Source of the DNA: Erwinia sp. E602
GTDB taxonomy: Bacteria; Pseudomonadota; Gammaproteobacteria; Enterobacterales; Enterobacteriaceae
Assembly (NCBI RefSeq): GCF_018141005.1
Contig: NZ_CP046582.1
Coordinates: 3,348,001-3,412,000 of the forward strand
Direction of reading: 5' to 3'
Length of the DNA: 64,000 nucleotides
Of the stretch, positions 38,572 to 50,626 are shown one piece after another. Below the pieces are notes generated by a model. It saw nothing but the letters and a program-made list of their open reading frames with translations. It was not told the origin of the DNA and made no database searches. The first letter of the stretch is position 1; every line of letters starts with the position of its first letter. A program made the translations under genes and the position numbers.

Positions 38572-39753
38572 ATGTCCGCACCGGCTGCACTGACCTCTGC
38601 TCAACTGAACAAACGCATTATCTCCGTGGTGGTGTTCACCTTCTTCTGTTACCTGTCGATCGGCCTGCCGCTGGCGGTGCTGCCGGGCTACGTGCACCAC
38701 CAGCTGGGCTACGGTTCGTTTATCGCCGGGCTGATCATCAGCCTGCAGTACTTCGCCACGCTGGTCAGCCGCCCGCAGGCCGGGCGTTATGCCGACCTGC
38801 TCGGGCCGAAAAAAGTGGTCAGGGTCGGGCTGGCACTGTGCGGCGGCAGCGGTCTGCTGACCCTGCTGGCGGTCTGGCTTAACGCCTCGCCGCTAACCAG
38901 CCTGCTGCTGCTGGCCGCCGGACGCGTACTGCTCGGCTTTGGCGAAAGCCTGACCGCTACCGGATCGATTCTGTGGGGCATTAACGTGGTCGGCAGCACC
39001 CAGAGCGCGCGGGTGATCTCATGGAACGGCGTGGCTACCTACCTTGCAATGGCGCTGGGCGCACCGCTGGGCGTCATGCTCACCGCGCTGGCCGGTATCC
39101 CCGGCTTCGCCACGCTGATTATGCTGATGGCGGCCTTCGGCTACTGGCTGGCCGGACGCCGCCCGGCGGTACAGGTTGCGGTCGGCGAACGCATCCCGTT
39201 CAGCAAAGTGTTCGGCAAAATATGGCTGTATGGCCTGTGCCTCGGCCTCGGCACCGTCGGCTTTGGCACCATCGCCACCTTTATTACCCTTTACTTCAGC
39301 GAACACGGCTGGAACGGCGCGGCCTTTGCGCTCACGCTCTTCAGCTGCGGCTTTATCATGATGCGCCTGCTGTTCAACAACACCATCACCCGCTTTGGCG
39401 CCATCCGCGTCTCGCTGCTGTCGTTTATGCTGGAGTGCGCCGGCCTGCTGCTAATCTGGCAGGCGGGCAGCGTCTGGCAGGTCGATCTTGGCGCGTTCCT
39501 CACCGGCTGCGGCTTCTCGCTGATCTTCCCGGCGCTGGGCGTCGAGGCGATCCGCAAAGTAAAACCGCAGAACCAGGGCTCCGCGCTGGGCCTCTACTCC
39601 GCCTTTCTCGACTGCGGCCTCGGCCTGACCGGGCCGCTGGCCGGCCTGCTGATCGCCAGACAGGGCGTCGACGCCATCTACCTCGCGGCAGCCGGGATCG
39701 TGCTGGTGGCAATGTTGCTGATGATCTGGCGGCTGATTAAAGGCGATCGCTAA
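38572..39753 (+). CDS. MFS transporter, UPF0226 (YfcJ/YhhS) family
   Basis: A 393-residue, 12-helix major facilitator, probably a drug/proton antiporter or exporter of unknown substrate. Typical segments are the YLSIGLPLAVLPGYVHHQLGYG start (about 27-48), motif A-like GRYADLLGPKK (about 77-87), GRVLLGFGES and FPALGVEAI. Similar to E. coli YhhS and YfcJ over the full length. The ribosome site is weak. Flanked on both sides by repeat-rich DNA. Confidence 0.9.
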   Translation: MSAPAALTSAQLNKRIISVVVFTFFCYLSIGLPLAVLPGYVHHQLGYGSFIAGLIISLQYFATLVSRPQAGRYADLLGPKKVVRVGLALCGGSGLLTLLAVWLNASPLTSLLLLAAGRVLLGFGESLTATGSILWGINVVGSTQSARVISWNGVATYLAMALGAPLGVMLTALAGIPGFATLIMLMAAFGYWLAGRRPAVQVAVGERIPFSKVFGKIWLYGLCLGLGTVGFGTIATFITLYFSEHGWNGAAFALTLFSCGFIMMRLLFNNTITRFGAIRVSLLSFMLECAGLLLIWQAGSVWQVDLGAFLTGCGFSLIFPALGVEAIRKVKPQNQGSALGLYSAFLDCGLGLTGPLAGLLIARQGVDAIYLAAAGIVLVAMLLMIWRLIKGDR

Positions 39754-39806
39754 AGCCTCGCTTCCTGATAATAGCGACGTTGATGATGACTGATAAACGG
39801 TGAATG

Positions 39807-39946
39807 ATGAACGATGAACGATGAACGATGAACGATGAACGATGAACGATGAACGATGAACGATGAACGATGAACGATGAACTGTGAACTGTGAACTGTG
39901 AACTGTGAACTGTGAACTGTGAACTGTGAACTGTGAACTGTGAATG
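39807..39946 (+). repeat. Heptanucleotide array (20 units)
   Basis: Ten ATGAACG units (39807-39876), one ATGAACT, eight GTGAACT units (39884-39939) and a final GTGAATG. The block change shows two expansions from related 7-mers. It lies just after the MFS gene, in no supported gene. Confidence 0.95.
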
Positions 39947-40019
39947 ATGAATGGTGATGGTTGATTACTCATTTAACTCGATCGGTTTTTTAAGGCAGCC
40001 ACACAGAACATAACAGGCA

Positions 40020-40119
40020 ATCGGGGTTTATCCGGATAAGCGGACCTTCGGGCACAAGGACGTGCCCGGCAGAGCCCAGGGACGTTACTGGCGTGTCCGC
40101 GTTCCGGATAAACCCCGAT
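40020..40119 (-). repeat. Palindromic element, copy 5 (100 bp type)
   Basis: Ends ATCGGGGTTTATCCGG and complement. Reverse orientation relative to 50527-50626, a few base differences. First of three copies with a 207 bp period. Confidence 0.9.
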
Positions 40120-40226
40120 TAGCCGGGCACCTGAACCCGAAGCGACCAGCAGCCCCAAAGCTACTCCGCGACAAACCAGGTACAAAACCTGAAGCGACAC
40201 CACAGCGACGCAGAAAATAGCAGGCA

Positions 40227-40326
40227 ATCGGGGTTTATCCGGGTTAGCGGACCTTCGGGCGCAGGGATGCGCCCGGCAGAGCCCAGGGACGTTACTGGCG
40301 TGTCCGCGTTCCGGATAAACCCCGAT
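40227..40326 (-). repeat. Palindromic element, copy 6 (100 bp type)
   Basis: Differs from the reverse complement of 50527-50626 at about one base. Lies 207 bp after copy 5, with a matching flank (caccTGAACCCGAAGCGACC type). Confidence 0.9.
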
Positions 40327-40433
40327 TAGCCGGGCACCTGAACCCGAAGCGACCAGCAGCCCCAAAGCTACTCCGCGACAAACCAGGTACAAAACCTGAA
40401 GCGACACCACAGCGACGCAGAAAATAGCAGGCA

Positions 40434-40533
40434 ATCGGGGTTTATCCGGGTTAGCGGACCTTCGGGCGCAGGGATGCGCCCGGCAGAGCCCAGGGACGTT
40501 ACTGGCGTGTCCGCGTTCCGGATAAACCCCGAT
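40434..40533 (-). repeat. Palindromic element, copy 7 (100 bp type)
   Basis: Same as copy 6, 207 bp further on. From 40534 to 40734 only shortened flank repeats (cacgcccccgattagccaggcacc type) continue, with no gene. Confidence 0.9.
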
Positions 40534-40734
40534 TAGCCGGGCACCTGAACCCGAAGCGACCAGCAGCCCCGAATCCACGCCCCGATTAGCCAGGCACCTG
40601 AACCCGAAGCGACCCGGCCCCGAAGCCACGCCCCCGATTAGCCAGGCACCTTAACCCGAAGCGACCAGCGTCCCCGAAGCCACGCCCCCGATTAGCCAGA
40701 CACCGGAACCTGAAGCGACCAGCAGCCCGGCAAC

Positions 40735-41676
40735 CTACTCCGCCCTCACCGCCAGAATCGCCGCCGCAATCTGCGCCGACGTCGGCAACGCCCGCACCTG
40801 GGCAAACAGCTCGCTGGCCTCCGCGTACTCCTTACGCAAATACCCCAGCCACTGCTTAATCCGCGCCACGTGATACAACCCGGTATCGCCCTGCTTCTCC
40901 AGCTGCACATACCTCTGCAACAGCACCACCACCTGCGCCCACGGCATGCGCGGCTCATTGAACTTAATCACCCGGCTCAGATTCGGCACGTTCAACGCAC
41001 CGCGCCCGATCATCACCGCATCACAGCCCGTCGCCGCCATACAATCCTGCGCACTCTGCCAGTCCCAAATCTCGCCGTTGGCAATCACCGGAATCGACAA
41101 CCGCTGGCGGATCTCCCCGATCGCCGCCCAGTTAATCGCCTCCGCGCGATACCCCTCCTCCTTGGTCCGCCCATGCACCGCCAGCTCGGTCGCCCCCGCC
41201 TGCTGCACCGCGTCGGCAATCTCAAACTGACGCGCGCCGGAATCCCAGCCCAGACGGATCTTCACCGTCACCGGCAAATGTGCCGGCACCGCCGCGCGCA
41301 TCGCCTTCGCCCCCTGATAAATCAGCTCGGGATCCTTCAACAGCGTCGCCCCGCCCCCGCTGCCGTTCACCGTCTTCGACGGACAACCGCAGTTCAGATC
41401 GACGCCCCACGACCCCAGCTCCACGGCACGGGCGGCGTTCTCCGCCAGCCACTGCGGATACTGCCCCAACAGCTGCACCCGCACCCGCGTACCGGAAGGC
41501 GTACGGCTGGCATAATGCAGCTCAGGACAAAGACGATAGAAGGATTTTTCCGGCAACAGTGAATCCACCACCCGCAGAAATTCGGTAATACAGAGATCGT
41601 AATCGTTGACGTCGGTCAGCAGTTCACGCACCAGCGAGTCGAGAACGCCTTCCATCGGGGCTAACAGCACACGCAT
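40735..41676 (-). CDS. dusC: tRNA-dihydrouridine(16) synthase
   Basis: A 313-residue FMN enzyme reducing U16 in tRNA. Nearly collinear with E. coli Dus[20 protein letters not shown] start, [21 protein letters not shown] (catalytic Cys near residue 98), [19 protein letters not shown] and the [15 protein letters not shown] phosphate region. Its stop lies at the edge of the repeat array, so the repeats have not damaged the gene. Confidence 0.96.
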   Translation of the reverse strand: MRVLLAPMEGVLDSLVRELLTDVNDYDLCITEFLRVVDSLLPEKSFYRLCPELHYASRTPSGTRVRVQLLGQYPQWLAENAARAVELGSWGVDLNCGCPSKTVNGSGGGATLLKDPELIYQGAKAMRAAVPAHLPVTVKIRLGWDSGARQFEIADAVQQAGATELAVHGRTKEEGYRAEAINWAAIGEIRQRLSIPVIANGEIWDWQSAQDCMAATGCDAVMIGRGALNVPNLSRVIKFNEPRMPWAQVVVLLQRYVQLEKQGDTGLYHVARIKQWLGYLRKEYAEASELFAQVRALPTSAQIAAAILAVRAE

Positions 41677-41746
41677 GGAAAAACCTGTGGATCAGAGTTT
41701 AAAGGGGGAAACCGGGCGGCTCCCCCCACGTTAACAGACCGCCGCA

Positions 41747-41765
41747 GCGCCCCCGGGAGGGGCGC
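41747..41765 (-). terminator. Hairpin after rhlE
   Basis: GCGCCCC/GGGGCGC, 7 bp with a 5 nt loop, 15 nt past the rhlE stop. No U-tract; a weak candidate. Confidence 0.4.
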
Positions 41766-41780
41766 GCTCACGGCGTCTGC

Positions 41781-43247
<1,467 letters not shown>

Positions 43248-43627
43248 AAAGTTGACTGACTCCGGATCCGCCCTGACCGCGTCGCGGTGTAGTTTCCAGG
43301 GGGAGAGTTGACGCCAGGCGGTGCCTGACGCTTGAATGAGAGCACAAACCACGGTGCGTAAGCGGTGGATTATAACAGATCCGTACCGGTTACAGGGAGT
43401 TATTATTCGGCTTCTTCACGGAAAATGCGTTACCGGGCGTGACAGCGCCTGCCGTCAGAGGGCCGCGATCTGACAGGCACAAGGCGGCGACATCCGCCTG
43501 CAGGTGGTGTGTAAAATCGAGTAAAAGGCGTGCGTGCGGTAAAAAGGGTGCGTCGGAGCGGTGTAAAAGGCGTCTGTAAAGTAAAAAAAGCAGTGCCGGG
43601 ATCGTGCAGAAGGTGGATGCGGAGTGC

Positions 43628-43656
43628 GAAAAACAGCGGGCCACCGAAGTGGCCCG
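43628..43656 (-). terminator. Intrinsic terminator of ybhQ
   Basis: CGGGCCAC/GTGGCCCG stem with a TTCG tetraloop (minus-strand reading), followed by CTGTTTTTC. Just past the ybhQ stop. The remainder of 43248-43627 shows nothing else clear. Confidence 0.85.
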
Positions 43657-43662
43657 TCAGCA

Positions 43663-44052
43663 TTAGCGTGAACGCTGGCGCGAACGCGTGGGCTCTTTCG
43701 CCAGTAGCGAAACGATCGCCGGCCCGGTCAGCATTAACACCCCCACCGCACCCAGCAACAGGTTGTTGTGGATAACCTTAGACAGCAGCACCAGCACCAG
43801 CATGGCCGCGCCGAAGTAGTAGGTGGTGGTCACATCTTCAAGGAAATCGCCGATGCGGCGCAGGCGCGGTAAGCGCTGGGTCAGCAGCATGGCGGCAAAC
43901 ACGCTGGCGTACAGCGCCAGTAAAATCATGCTTACCTGCAGCAACATCTTATGCTGCCATCCCCACACCAGCGCGGCAATCAGCAGCAGGTGCAGTGCGA
44001 TATGTACACAGTTTTGTCCGGTGACAATCTGAATACGGTTAGACCATTTCAT
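43663..44052 (-). CDS. ybhQ: Inner-membrane protein YbhQ
   Basis: A 129-residue protein with about four membrane helices, similar to E. coli YbhQ (EDVTTTYYFGAA and GPAIVSLLAKE segments). Function unknown. The ATG at 44052 has AGGAG 7 nt upstream; the frame is open to 44073. Followed by a strong terminator. Confidence 0.9.
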   Translation of the reverse strand: MKWSNRIQIVTGQNCVHIALHLLLIAALVWGWQHKMLLQVSMILLALYASVFAAMLLTQRLPRLRRIGDFLEDVTTTYYFGAAMLVLVLLSKVIHNNLLLGAVGVLMLTGPAIVSLLAKEPTRSRQRSR

Positions 44053-44236
44053 GTATTTCTCCTGGCATCGCACCGACCGGGGCCGGCCGGGCGAGTTACC
44101 GACGTCTGCCGGTAACGATTTTCTCAGACTAACTCAACTTTCAGACAATGCCTTAAAAAAACGCCGTTCTCAGCACTCTTTTGTGACAAAGACTACACTT
44201 TATTGTTCATGAATTGAAAGGGAGAGCGTCATTAGT

Positions 44237-44995
44237 ATGTCACAAAACGGCCAGCGATTGTCGTTTAACGTTCTGACGATCAATACCCATATGGGATTTA
44301 CCGCGCTGAACAGGCGCTTTATTTTGCCCGAGCTGCGCGAAGCGGTGAGGGCCACCGGGGCGGATATTGTGTTATTGCAGGAGGTGATGGGCAGCCATGA
44401 GCTGCACGCGTTGCAGGTGGCGAACTGGCCGGAGGCCCCCCACTATGAGTATCTGGCGGATAGCCTGTGGGGCAACTACGCTTACGGTCGTAATGCCGTC
44501 TATCCGCAGGGGCACCACGGCAATGCGGTGTTGTCGCGCCTGCCTATCGCCGCCCATGAGAACGTGGATATTTCGGTTGCCGGCACCGAGAAGCGCGGCG
44601 TTCTGCACTGCCAGATCCCGATACCGGGGGGTGAGACCCTGCACGTGATGTGCGTGCATCTTGGCCTGCGTGAAGCGCATCGCCAGGCGCAGCTGCGGCA
44701 GATTAGCCAGCGGGTTAACGCCCTGCCCGCCGGCGCGCCGGTGGTGGTGGCCGGGGACTTTAACGACTGGCGGCAGCGGGCCAACCGACTGTTGCTGCGC
44801 GAAGCCGGGCTGGAAGAGGTCTTCAGCCGTAAAAACGGCCGCCCGGCACGCACCTTCCCGGCGCGTTTTCCGCTGCTGCGCCTCGACCGCATTTACGTGC
44901 GTAACGTCGGCATCAGCCATCCGCAAACCCTTCCCCTGCGGCCATGGTCGCATCTGTCCGACCATGCACCGCTGGCAGTGGAAATCCATCTATGA
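44237..44995 (+). CDS. ybhP: Endonuclease/exonuclease/phosphatase-family protein YbhP
   Basis: A 252-residue soluble protein close to E. coli YbhP. The EEP fold motifs are LQEVMG (metal-binding Glu near 48), [23 protein letters not shown] (about 175-182) and LSDHAPL (catalytic His near 246). Its location before clsB suggests a role linked to phospholipid metabolism, unproven. Its stop overlaps the clsB start. Confidence 0.93.
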   Translation: MSQNGQRLSFNVLTINTHMGFTALNRRFILPELREAVRATGADIVLLQEVMGSHELHALQVANWPEAPHYEYLADSLWGNYAYGRNAVYPQGHHGNAVLSRLPIAAHENVDISVAGTEKRGVLHCQIPIPGGETLHVMCVHLGLREAHRQAQLRQISQRVNALPAGAPVVVAGDFNDWRQRANRLLLREAGLEEVFSRKNGRPARTFPARFPLLRLDRIYVRNVGISHPQTLPLRPWSHLSDHAPLAVEIHL

Positions 44996-46236
44996 ATCTG
45001 ACCTGGCGTGACGGCAACCGCATCCGGTTGCTTGAGAATGGCGAAGAATTTTTCCCGCGCGTGTTTGGCGCGATCCGCCGGGCGCAGCATACGCTGCTGC
45101 TGGAAACCTTTATCCTGTTTAACGACGAGGTCGGCAACGCGCTGCACGCGGAGCTGCTGGCGGCGGCAAAGCGCGGGGTAAAAATTGAGGTGATGGTCGA
45201 CGGCTACGGCTCCCCCGACCTGCCGGACGAGTTTGTTCACAGCCTGACCTCGGAGGGGGTGCGCTTTCTCTACTACGATCCGCGCCCGCCGCTGTTCGGC
45301 ATGCGCACCAACATCTTCCGCCGCCTGCACCGCAAAATCGTGGTGGCGGACGGCAGCATCGCCTTTGTCGGCGGTATTAACTTCTCGGCGGAGCACAATA
45401 TCAGCTTCGGCCCGCAGTCGAAGCAGGACTACGCGGTGGAGGTGAAAGGCCCGATAGTCGATGATATCGCCGCCTTCGTGCGCGAGCAGATGGGCAGCCG
45501 CCAGCAGAGTTCACGCTGGTGGGGGCACCGCGCCCACCGTCCGGCCAGAAACGCCACGCCGGGCGACGCGCAGGCGCTGCTGGTGTGGCGCGATAACGAC
45601 GCGCACCGTGACGATATTGAGCAGCATTACATGGAGATGCTGCGCAGCGCCCGCCAGGACGTGATCATCGCCAACGCCTACTTCTTTCCCGGCTACCGCC
45701 TGCTGCGCGAGATGAAACGTGCCGCGCAGCGCGGGGTGCGCGTGCGGCTGATCGTGCAGGGCGAGCCGGATATGCCGATCGTAAAGGTCGGCGCCGAGCT
45801 GCTCTACAACTATCTGGTGGAAGGCGGCGTGGAGGTGCACGAGTACTGTCGCCGTCCGCTGCACGCGAAAATCGCGGTGAAGGACGGCCAGTGGGCCACC
45901 GTTGGCTCCAGCAACCTCGATCCGCTCAGCCTGTCGCTGAACCTGGAAGCCAACCTGATCATTCACGATCGCGAATTTAACCGCCAGCTTCGCGACAATC
46001 TTGAGCATCTTTTGCAGCAGGACTGTAAACAGGTGCAAGAGAGCCAGCTGCCGCCAAAGAGCTGGGTGCAGCTGACGAAAAGCGTGGTGGTTTTCCACTT
46101 CCTGCGCTATTTCCCGGCGATTGCCGGCTGGCTGCCCGCGCATACCCCAAAGCTGTCTCAGGTGCCACCGCCGGTGCAGCCGGAGATGGAGACCCAGGAT
46201 CGGGTCGCGACCGATAATCATGAGGTGAAGCCCTGA
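44992..46236 (+). CDS. clsB: Cardiolipin synthase B
   Basis: A 414-residue phospholipase D-superfamily enzyme making cardiolipin. Two HKD motifs: [16 protein letters not shown] (about 110-125) and [18 protein letters not shown] (about 290-307). The ATG at 44992 overlaps the ybhP stop (ATGA) and gives the E. coli length (413). It overlaps ybhN by one base (TGATG). Same three-gene unit as E. coli ybhPON. Confidence 0.96.
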   Translation: MNLTWRDGNRIRLLENGEEFFPRVFGAIRRAQHTLLLETFILFNDEVGNALHAELLAAAKRGVKIEVMVDGYGSPDLPDEFVHSLTSEGVRFLYYDPRPPLFGMRTNIFRRLHRKIVVADGSIAFVGGINFSAEHNISFGPQSKQDYAVEVKGPIVDDIAAFVREQMGSRQQSSRWWGHRAHRPARNATPGDAQALLVWRDNDAHRDDIEQHYMEMLRSARQDVIIANAYFFPGYRLLREMKRAAQRGVRVRLIVQGEPDMPIVKVGAELLYNYLVEGGVEVHEYCRRPLHAKIAVKDGQWATVGSSNLDPLSLSLNLEANLIIHDREFNRQLRDNLEHLLQQDCKQVQESQLPPKSWVQLTKSVVVFHFLRYFPAIAGWLPAHTPKLSQVPPPVQPEMETQDRVATDNHEVKP

Positions 46237-47192
46237 TGGCCAAACGACCTAAGCGCTTTGCGCGACTGAAGCAGGTGCTCACCTGGCTGTTTTTTATCGC
46301 CGTGACGGTGTTGCTGGTGCTGTATGCCGGCAAGCTGGACTGGGCGGAGGTGTGGCAGAACCTGGTCAGCTATAACCGGGTGGCGATCGCCTCGGCGCTG
46401 GCGCTGACCCTGGTCAGCTATCTGACCTACGGGGTTTACGATCTGATTGGCCGCGCCTACTGCGGCCATAAGCTGGCTAAGCGCCAGGTGATGCTGGTGT
46501 CGTTTGTCTGTTACGCCTTTAACCTGACGCTGAGCACCTGGGTAGGCGGCGTGGCGATGCGCTACCGGCTTTACTCGCGGCTCGGGCTGAGCGGCAGCAC
46601 CATTACGCGCATCTTTTCGCTGAGCATCGCCACCAACTGGCTGGGCTACGTGCTGCTGGCGGGGATCGTGTTCAGCGCCGGCTGGGTGAGCGTGCCGTCC
46701 GGCTGGTATATCGGCAGCGGCACGCTGCGGGCTATCGGCATCGGACTGCTGGCCTTTGTGCTGTTCTATCTGGGGCTGTGCGCGTTTTCACGCCGCCGCC
46801 GCTGGACGGTGCGCGGGCAGAAGCTGGCGCTGCCGTCGCTGCGGATGGCGCTGTTACAGTTTGCGGTTTCCACCGCCAACTGGCTGGTGATGGGCGGGAT
46901 TATCTGGCTGCTGCTGCTGCAGAAGGTGGATTATCCGCAGGTGCTGGGGGTGCTGTTAATCAGCAGCATTGCCGGGGTGATTATCCATATTCCGGCCGGG
47001 ATCGGCGTGCTGGAGGCGGTGTTTCTGGCGCTGCTGCGCGGGGAGCATCTGACCCACGGGGCGATTATCGCAGCGCTGCTGGCCTACCGGCTGATCTATT
47101 TTATTCTGCCGCTGCTGGTGGCGCTGGTGCTCTATCTGTGGCTCGAGGGGCGGGCGAAGGCGCTGCGCAGGAAGAATCTGGCGGCGGAGTAG
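46236..47192 (+). CDS. ybhN: Inner-membrane protein YbhN (UPF0104/AglD-type)
   Basis: A 318-residue protein with about eight membrane helices and the UPF0104 signature regions (YDLIGRAYCGHKL, TLSTWVGGVAMRYRLYSRLGLS, HIPAGIGVLEAVFLALL). Related to the lysylphosphatidylglycerol synthase/flippase domain. Starts on the last base of clsB, supporting a shared role in membrane-lipid biology. Confidence 0.93.
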   Translation: MAKRPKRFARLKQVLTWLFFIAVTVLLVLYAGKLDWAEVWQNLVSYNRVAIASALALTLVSYLTYGVYDLIGRAYCGHKLAKRQVMLVSFVCYAFNLTLSTWVGGVAMRYRLYSRLGLSGSTITRIFSLSIATNWLGYVLLAGIVFSAGWVSVPSGWYIGSGTLRAIGIGLLAFVLFYLGLCAFSRRRRWTVRGQKLALPSLRMALLQFAVSTANWLVMGGIIWLLLLQKVDYPQVLGVLLISSIAGVIIHIPAGIGVLEAVFLALLRGEHLTHGAIIAALLAYRLIYFILPLLVALVLYLWLEGRAKALRRKNLAAE

Positions 47193-47244
47193 TCGTGGCT
47201 TTTGGGTCCGGGGCCGGGTCGCTTCAGGTTCCGATGCCTGGCTT

Positions 47245-47347
47245 ATCGGGGCGTTCCGGAACGCGGACACGCCGCAAGTCCATCCATGGAGGCTTGGCAT
47301 CGCCCATCCCTGGGCGCTGACAGTCCGCTTATCCGGATCGCCCCGAT
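47245..47347 (+). repeat. Palindromic element, copy 3 (103 bp type)
   Basis: Ends ATCGGGGCGTTCCGG and a near complement (14 of 15). Differs from copies 1 and 2 mainly in the terminal arms, where compensatory changes keep most pairing. Flanked on the left by the GGGTCGCTTCAGGTTCCGATGC-type motif. Confidence 0.9.
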
Positions 47348-47421
47348 TGCCTGTTAGCGACTGAGTGGCTTTTAGAGACTCGTGCACAGAAGTGAACGAA
47401 AAGATGCAGGTGACCATTGTG

Positions 47422-47448
47422 AACGGGGCGCTGAATCAGCGCCCCGTT
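47422..47448. terminator. Bidirectional terminator between ybhN and ybhL
   Basis: An 11 bp perfect stem (AACGGGGCGCT/AGCGCCCCGTT) with a GAATC loop. The plus-strand tail is TTTGCTTT; the minus-strand ybhL stop lies 5 nt away. Confidence 0.8.
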
Positions 47449-47452
47449 TGCT

Positions 47453-48163
47453 TTAGCGGCGGTTGCCGAAGATGCGCAGCAGCATCAGGAACAGGTTGAT
47501 AAAGTCGAGGTAGAGGGTCAGCGCGCCCATGATCGAGAAGCGGCGCAGGTTTTCCTTATCCTCAACGTTAATCCCTTCACCGATGTTTTTCAGCTTCTGG
47601 GTGTCGTAAGCCGTCAGGCCGACAAACACCACCACGCCGATATAGGTCACAGCCCACATCAGCGCGGTGCTTTTCAGCCACATATTGACCAGCGAGGCCA
47701 GTACGATACCGATCAGCGCCATAAACAGCATGCTGCCCATGCCGCTGAGGTCGCGTTTGGTGGTGTAGCCCCACAGGCTCATCGCACCAAACATGCCGCC
47801 GGTGACCACAAAGGTGCTGGCGATCGACGAGTAGGTGTAGACGAGGAAGATGCTGGCCATGGTCAGGCCGGTCAGCGCCGAATAGAGCATAAACAGCGCG
47901 GTGGCCGCCGCTCCGCTCAGCTTCTGCACCCACATCGACAGCACCACCACCAGCCCGAGCTGAACGATAATCAGGCCGAAGAAGGTGATGCGGTTGGCAA
48001 ACACCAGCTCCATCACCGCCGGGGTATTGGCGGCAAACCACGAAACAAACGCGGTTAACAGCAGGCCGCAGGTCATCCAGCCGAAAACCTGTGCCATGTA
48101 GGTCGACAGGCCGCTGCTGGCACGTTGTACGATGGTATCCGTGGAACGCGGATATCGGTCCAT
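47453..48163 (-). CDS. ybhL: Bax inhibitor-1 family membrane protein YbhL
   Basis: A 236-residue protein with seven membrane helices and the BI-1 features (TYIGVVVFVGLTAYDTQKLKNIGE near the C-terminus, containing the conserved Asp, and SALTGLTMASIFLVYT). Bacterial homologues are proton/calcium leak channels. The start MDRYPRS at 48163 matches E. coli YbhL. Confidence 0.95.
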   Translation of the reverse strand: MDRYPRSTDTIVQRASSGLSTYMAQVFGWMTCGLLLTAFVSWFAANTPAVMELVFANRITFFGLIIVQLGLVVVLSMWVQKLSGAAATALFMLYSALTGLTMASIFLVYTYSSIASTFVVTGGMFGAMSLWGYTTKRDLSGMGSMLFMALIGIVLASLVNMWLKSTALMWAVTYIGVVVFVGLTAYDTQKLKNIGEGINVEDKENLRRFSIMGALTLYLDFINLFLMLLRIFGNRR

Positions 48164-48408
48164 GATGCTCCCCTTATGAATAGTTGAATAGGCGTGATTA
48201 CTCGCCTAAGCCTGGCATATTCCACCCGGTTAGCGCCAGTTGCGCAGCGGACTGTTTTGCGCTGATTGAGCAGCGGTTGTATTTGTTCACCTTTTGCCAC
48301 CAGGGCGGATAAAGATTGATCTGATTTAGCCGATAGATCGTACACAAGGGATTTCGCCTACTAACGGAATGTCCGTGCACACAGCTTATTAAATCGGGGA
48401 AATGCCAG

Positions 48409-50352
48409 ATGCCGCAGTCGAGTCAGAAAAAGAAAATGAGCACCCGCACGCTGATGCTGATTACCGGAGTGATCACCATCACCCTCGGCTTCAGCATCAC
48501 CATCGGCCTGCTGAGCTGGCAGTCCGGCCAGCAGCAGAAGAGACTGGCCGAAGAGTATCTCGGGCAGATTGCCCAGAGCCAGGCGCTGGCGGTCCAGAAC
48601 GAGCTGGACTACGCTCGCACCGTGGCGCGCGATGTCGGCCAGAGCATGGTGGCCCTGCCGGCGGCGGGTATCACCGATCGTGCCGTCGGCGATAAGCTGC
48701 TGACCTACGCGCTGAAGCAGAATCAAAATTATATGTCGATCTCCATCACCTTCGAGGAGAACGCCTTCGACGGCCGGGATGCGGAATTCGCCGCCCAGCC
48801 CGATCCGGCCCCTGGCGGGCGCTACGCGCGGTTTGTCGACCGCGATGCGGGCGGCAATTATAACCTGCACCACCTGACCTCGATCTTCACACCGGGCCAG
48901 GGCGATTATTATATTCTGCCGAAAAAAGCCCAGCGCGATATGCTGATCGAACCTTACAGCTATGCCTATAACGGCGTTCCTACGCTGCTGACGTCGGTTG
49001 CGGCGGTGATCGTTGACGACGGCAGGCTGAAGGCGGTGGCGACCTCCGATATCTCCCTTGCCTCTCTGCAGGAGCGGGTAAGCAAAATCACCCCGTGGGA
49101 AGGCACCGGCTATGCGCTGCTGATCTCCCACGGCGGCCGGGTCGTCTCCAGCCCGAATAAAGAGCAGGCCGGTAAGGCCTACGACGGGCAGACCGACGGT
49201 TACAGCAATCAGATCGTGCAGCATTTCGATCCGGTGCTCGGCGAAGAGGTGCTGCAGACCTGGCGTCCGGTGAATATCGGCAACAGTACCACGCCGTGGT
49301 ATCTCGGCGTGGTGGCCCCGGTGGATAAGGTGATGGCGGCGGCTAACCGTCAGCTGACCCAGGCGCTGATCCTGATGGTGCTGAGCATCATCATCGTCTG
49401 CGCGGTGCTGGGGGTGATCTTTACCCGTAAGATCGTGAAGCCGATCGGCGGTGAAGCACGCCAGGCCGCGGATATCGCGCTGCTGGTCGCCGACGGCGAT
49501 CTGCGTTCAGAGATCCCGGTCAAAGCTAACGATCGTCAGAGTATTTTCTTCGCCATGCACACCATGCAGCAGCAGCTGCGCGCGATCGTGGCGGAGATCG
49601 GTGCCGCCAGCGACTCGGTGCGTCAGGGGGCGGAAGAGATCGCCAGCGGCAACCTCGATCTGGCTTCCCGCACCGAGCAGCAGGCCGCCGCGCTGGAGCA
49701 GACCGCCGCCAGTATGGAGCAGCTGACCGCGACGGTGAAGCACAACGCCGATAACGCTCATCAGGCCACCGCGCTGACCGATAACGCCACCGATATTGCC
49801 CAGCGCGGCGAGCAGCTGGTGCAGCAGGTGGTGCATATTATGCAGCAGATCGACGAGAGTTCGCAGCGTATCGGGGCCATTACCAGCATTATTAACGGTA
49901 TTGCCTTCCAGACCAATATTCTGGCGCTGAACGCGGCGGTGGAAGCGGCGCGCGCCGGTGAGCAGGGTCGCGGCTTTGCGGTGGTGGCCTCTGAGGTGCG
50001 CAGCCTGGCGCAGCGCAGCGCCGACGCGGTGAAGGATATTTCAGCGCTGATCGCCGAGTCGACGGAGCGCGTCGATCAGGGCGTGACGCTGGTGCAGAGC
50101 GCCGGGCAGACCATGCAGGAGATGACGCAGGCGGTGACCTCGGTGAAGACCATTATTGGCGAGATCGTTTCGGCTTCTGACGAGCAGTCGCAGGGCATCG
50201 GTCAGGTGACGGTGGCGGTAAATCAGATGGACGGTGCCACCCAGCAGAACTCGGCGCTGGTGCAGCAGATGTCGGCGGCGGCGGCCTCGCTGGAGGAGCA
50301 GTCGAAGCAGCTGGCGCACACCGTGCAGCAGTTTAAGCTGGACGCGGCGTAA
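48409..50352 (+). CDS. Methyl-accepting chemotaxis protein with periplasmic Cache domain
   Basis: A 647-residue chemoreceptor. TM1 (about 15-36), periplasmic dCache sensor (about 40-305, with [20 protein letters not shown] and AVATSDISL), TM2 (about 318-340), HAMP and a long signalling coiled coil whose tip reads [32 protein letters not shown]. No C-terminal NWETF-type CheR-docking pentapeptide. Cache receptors of this form often sense amino acids or organic acids; the ligand here is unknown. GGGGA precedes the ATG. Confidence 0.94.
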   Translation: MPQSSQKKKMSTRTLMLITGVITITLGFSITIGLLSWQSGQQQKRLAEEYLGQIAQSQALAVQNELDYARTVARDVGQSMVALPAAGITDRAVGDKLLTYALKQNQNYMSISITFEENAFDGRDAEFAAQPDPAPGGRYARFVDRDAGGNYNLHHLTSIFTPGQGDYYILPKKAQRDMLIEPYSYAYNGVPTLLTSVAAVIVDDGRLKAVATSDISLASLQERVSKITPWEGTGYALLISHGGRVVSSPNKEQAGKAYDGQTDGYSNQIVQHFDPVLGEEVLQTWRPVNIGNSTTPWYLGVVAPVDKVMAAANRQLTQALILMVLSIIIVCAVLGVIFTRKIVKPIGGEARQAADIALLVADGDLRSEIPVKANDRQSIFFAMHTMQQQLRAIVAEIGAASDSVRQGAEEIASGNLDLASRTEQQAAALEQTAASMEQLTATVKHNADNAHQATALTDNATDIAQRGEQLVQQVVHIMQQIDESSQRIGAITSIINGIAFQTNILALNAAVEAARAGEQGRGFAVVASEVRSLAQRSADAVKDISALIAESTERVDQGVTLVQSAGQTMQEMTQAVTSVKTIIGEIVSASDEQSQGIGQVTVAVNQMDGATQQNSALVQQMSAAAASLEEQSKQLAHTVQQFKLDAA

Positions 50353-50526
50353 CGGAGTATGGCAGCGGCATCACCCTTATGGCGTCGCTGCCTTTAGTCG
50401 CTGCGGGTTCCGGTGCCTGGCTAATCGATGTGTGGCTTTGGGGCCGGGTCGCTGCGGGTTTGGATGCATGGCCTATCGGAAGAGTAGCTTTGAGGCCGGG
50501 TCGCTGCGGGTTCCGGTGCCTGGCTA

Positions 50527-50626
50527 ATCGGGGTTTATCCGGATCGCGGACACGCCAGTAACGTCCCTGGGCTCTGCCGGGCGCATCCCTGCGCCCGAAG
50601 GTCCGCTAACCCGGATAAACCCCGAT
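50527..50626 (+). repeat. Palindromic element, copy 4 (100 bp type)
   Basis: Perfect 16 bp terminal inverted repeats ATCGGGGTTTATCCGG. Preceded by three partial flank repeats (GGGTCGCTGCGGGTTCCGG type, about 50396-50526). The remainder up to 50986 is ordinary AT-richer promoter-like DNA with no gene. Confidence 0.9.

Noticed and set aside
39973..40629. 218-codon minus-strand frame made of three 69-residue repeats
   Set aside because: Follows entirely from the 207 bp tandem palindromic array; no ribosome site or recognisable domain.
36910..40734. Repeat-rich DNA considered as a CRISPR array
   Set aside because: Units are long palindromes with conserved, not unique, interiors and no cas genes; periods of 207 and 267 bp do not fit.
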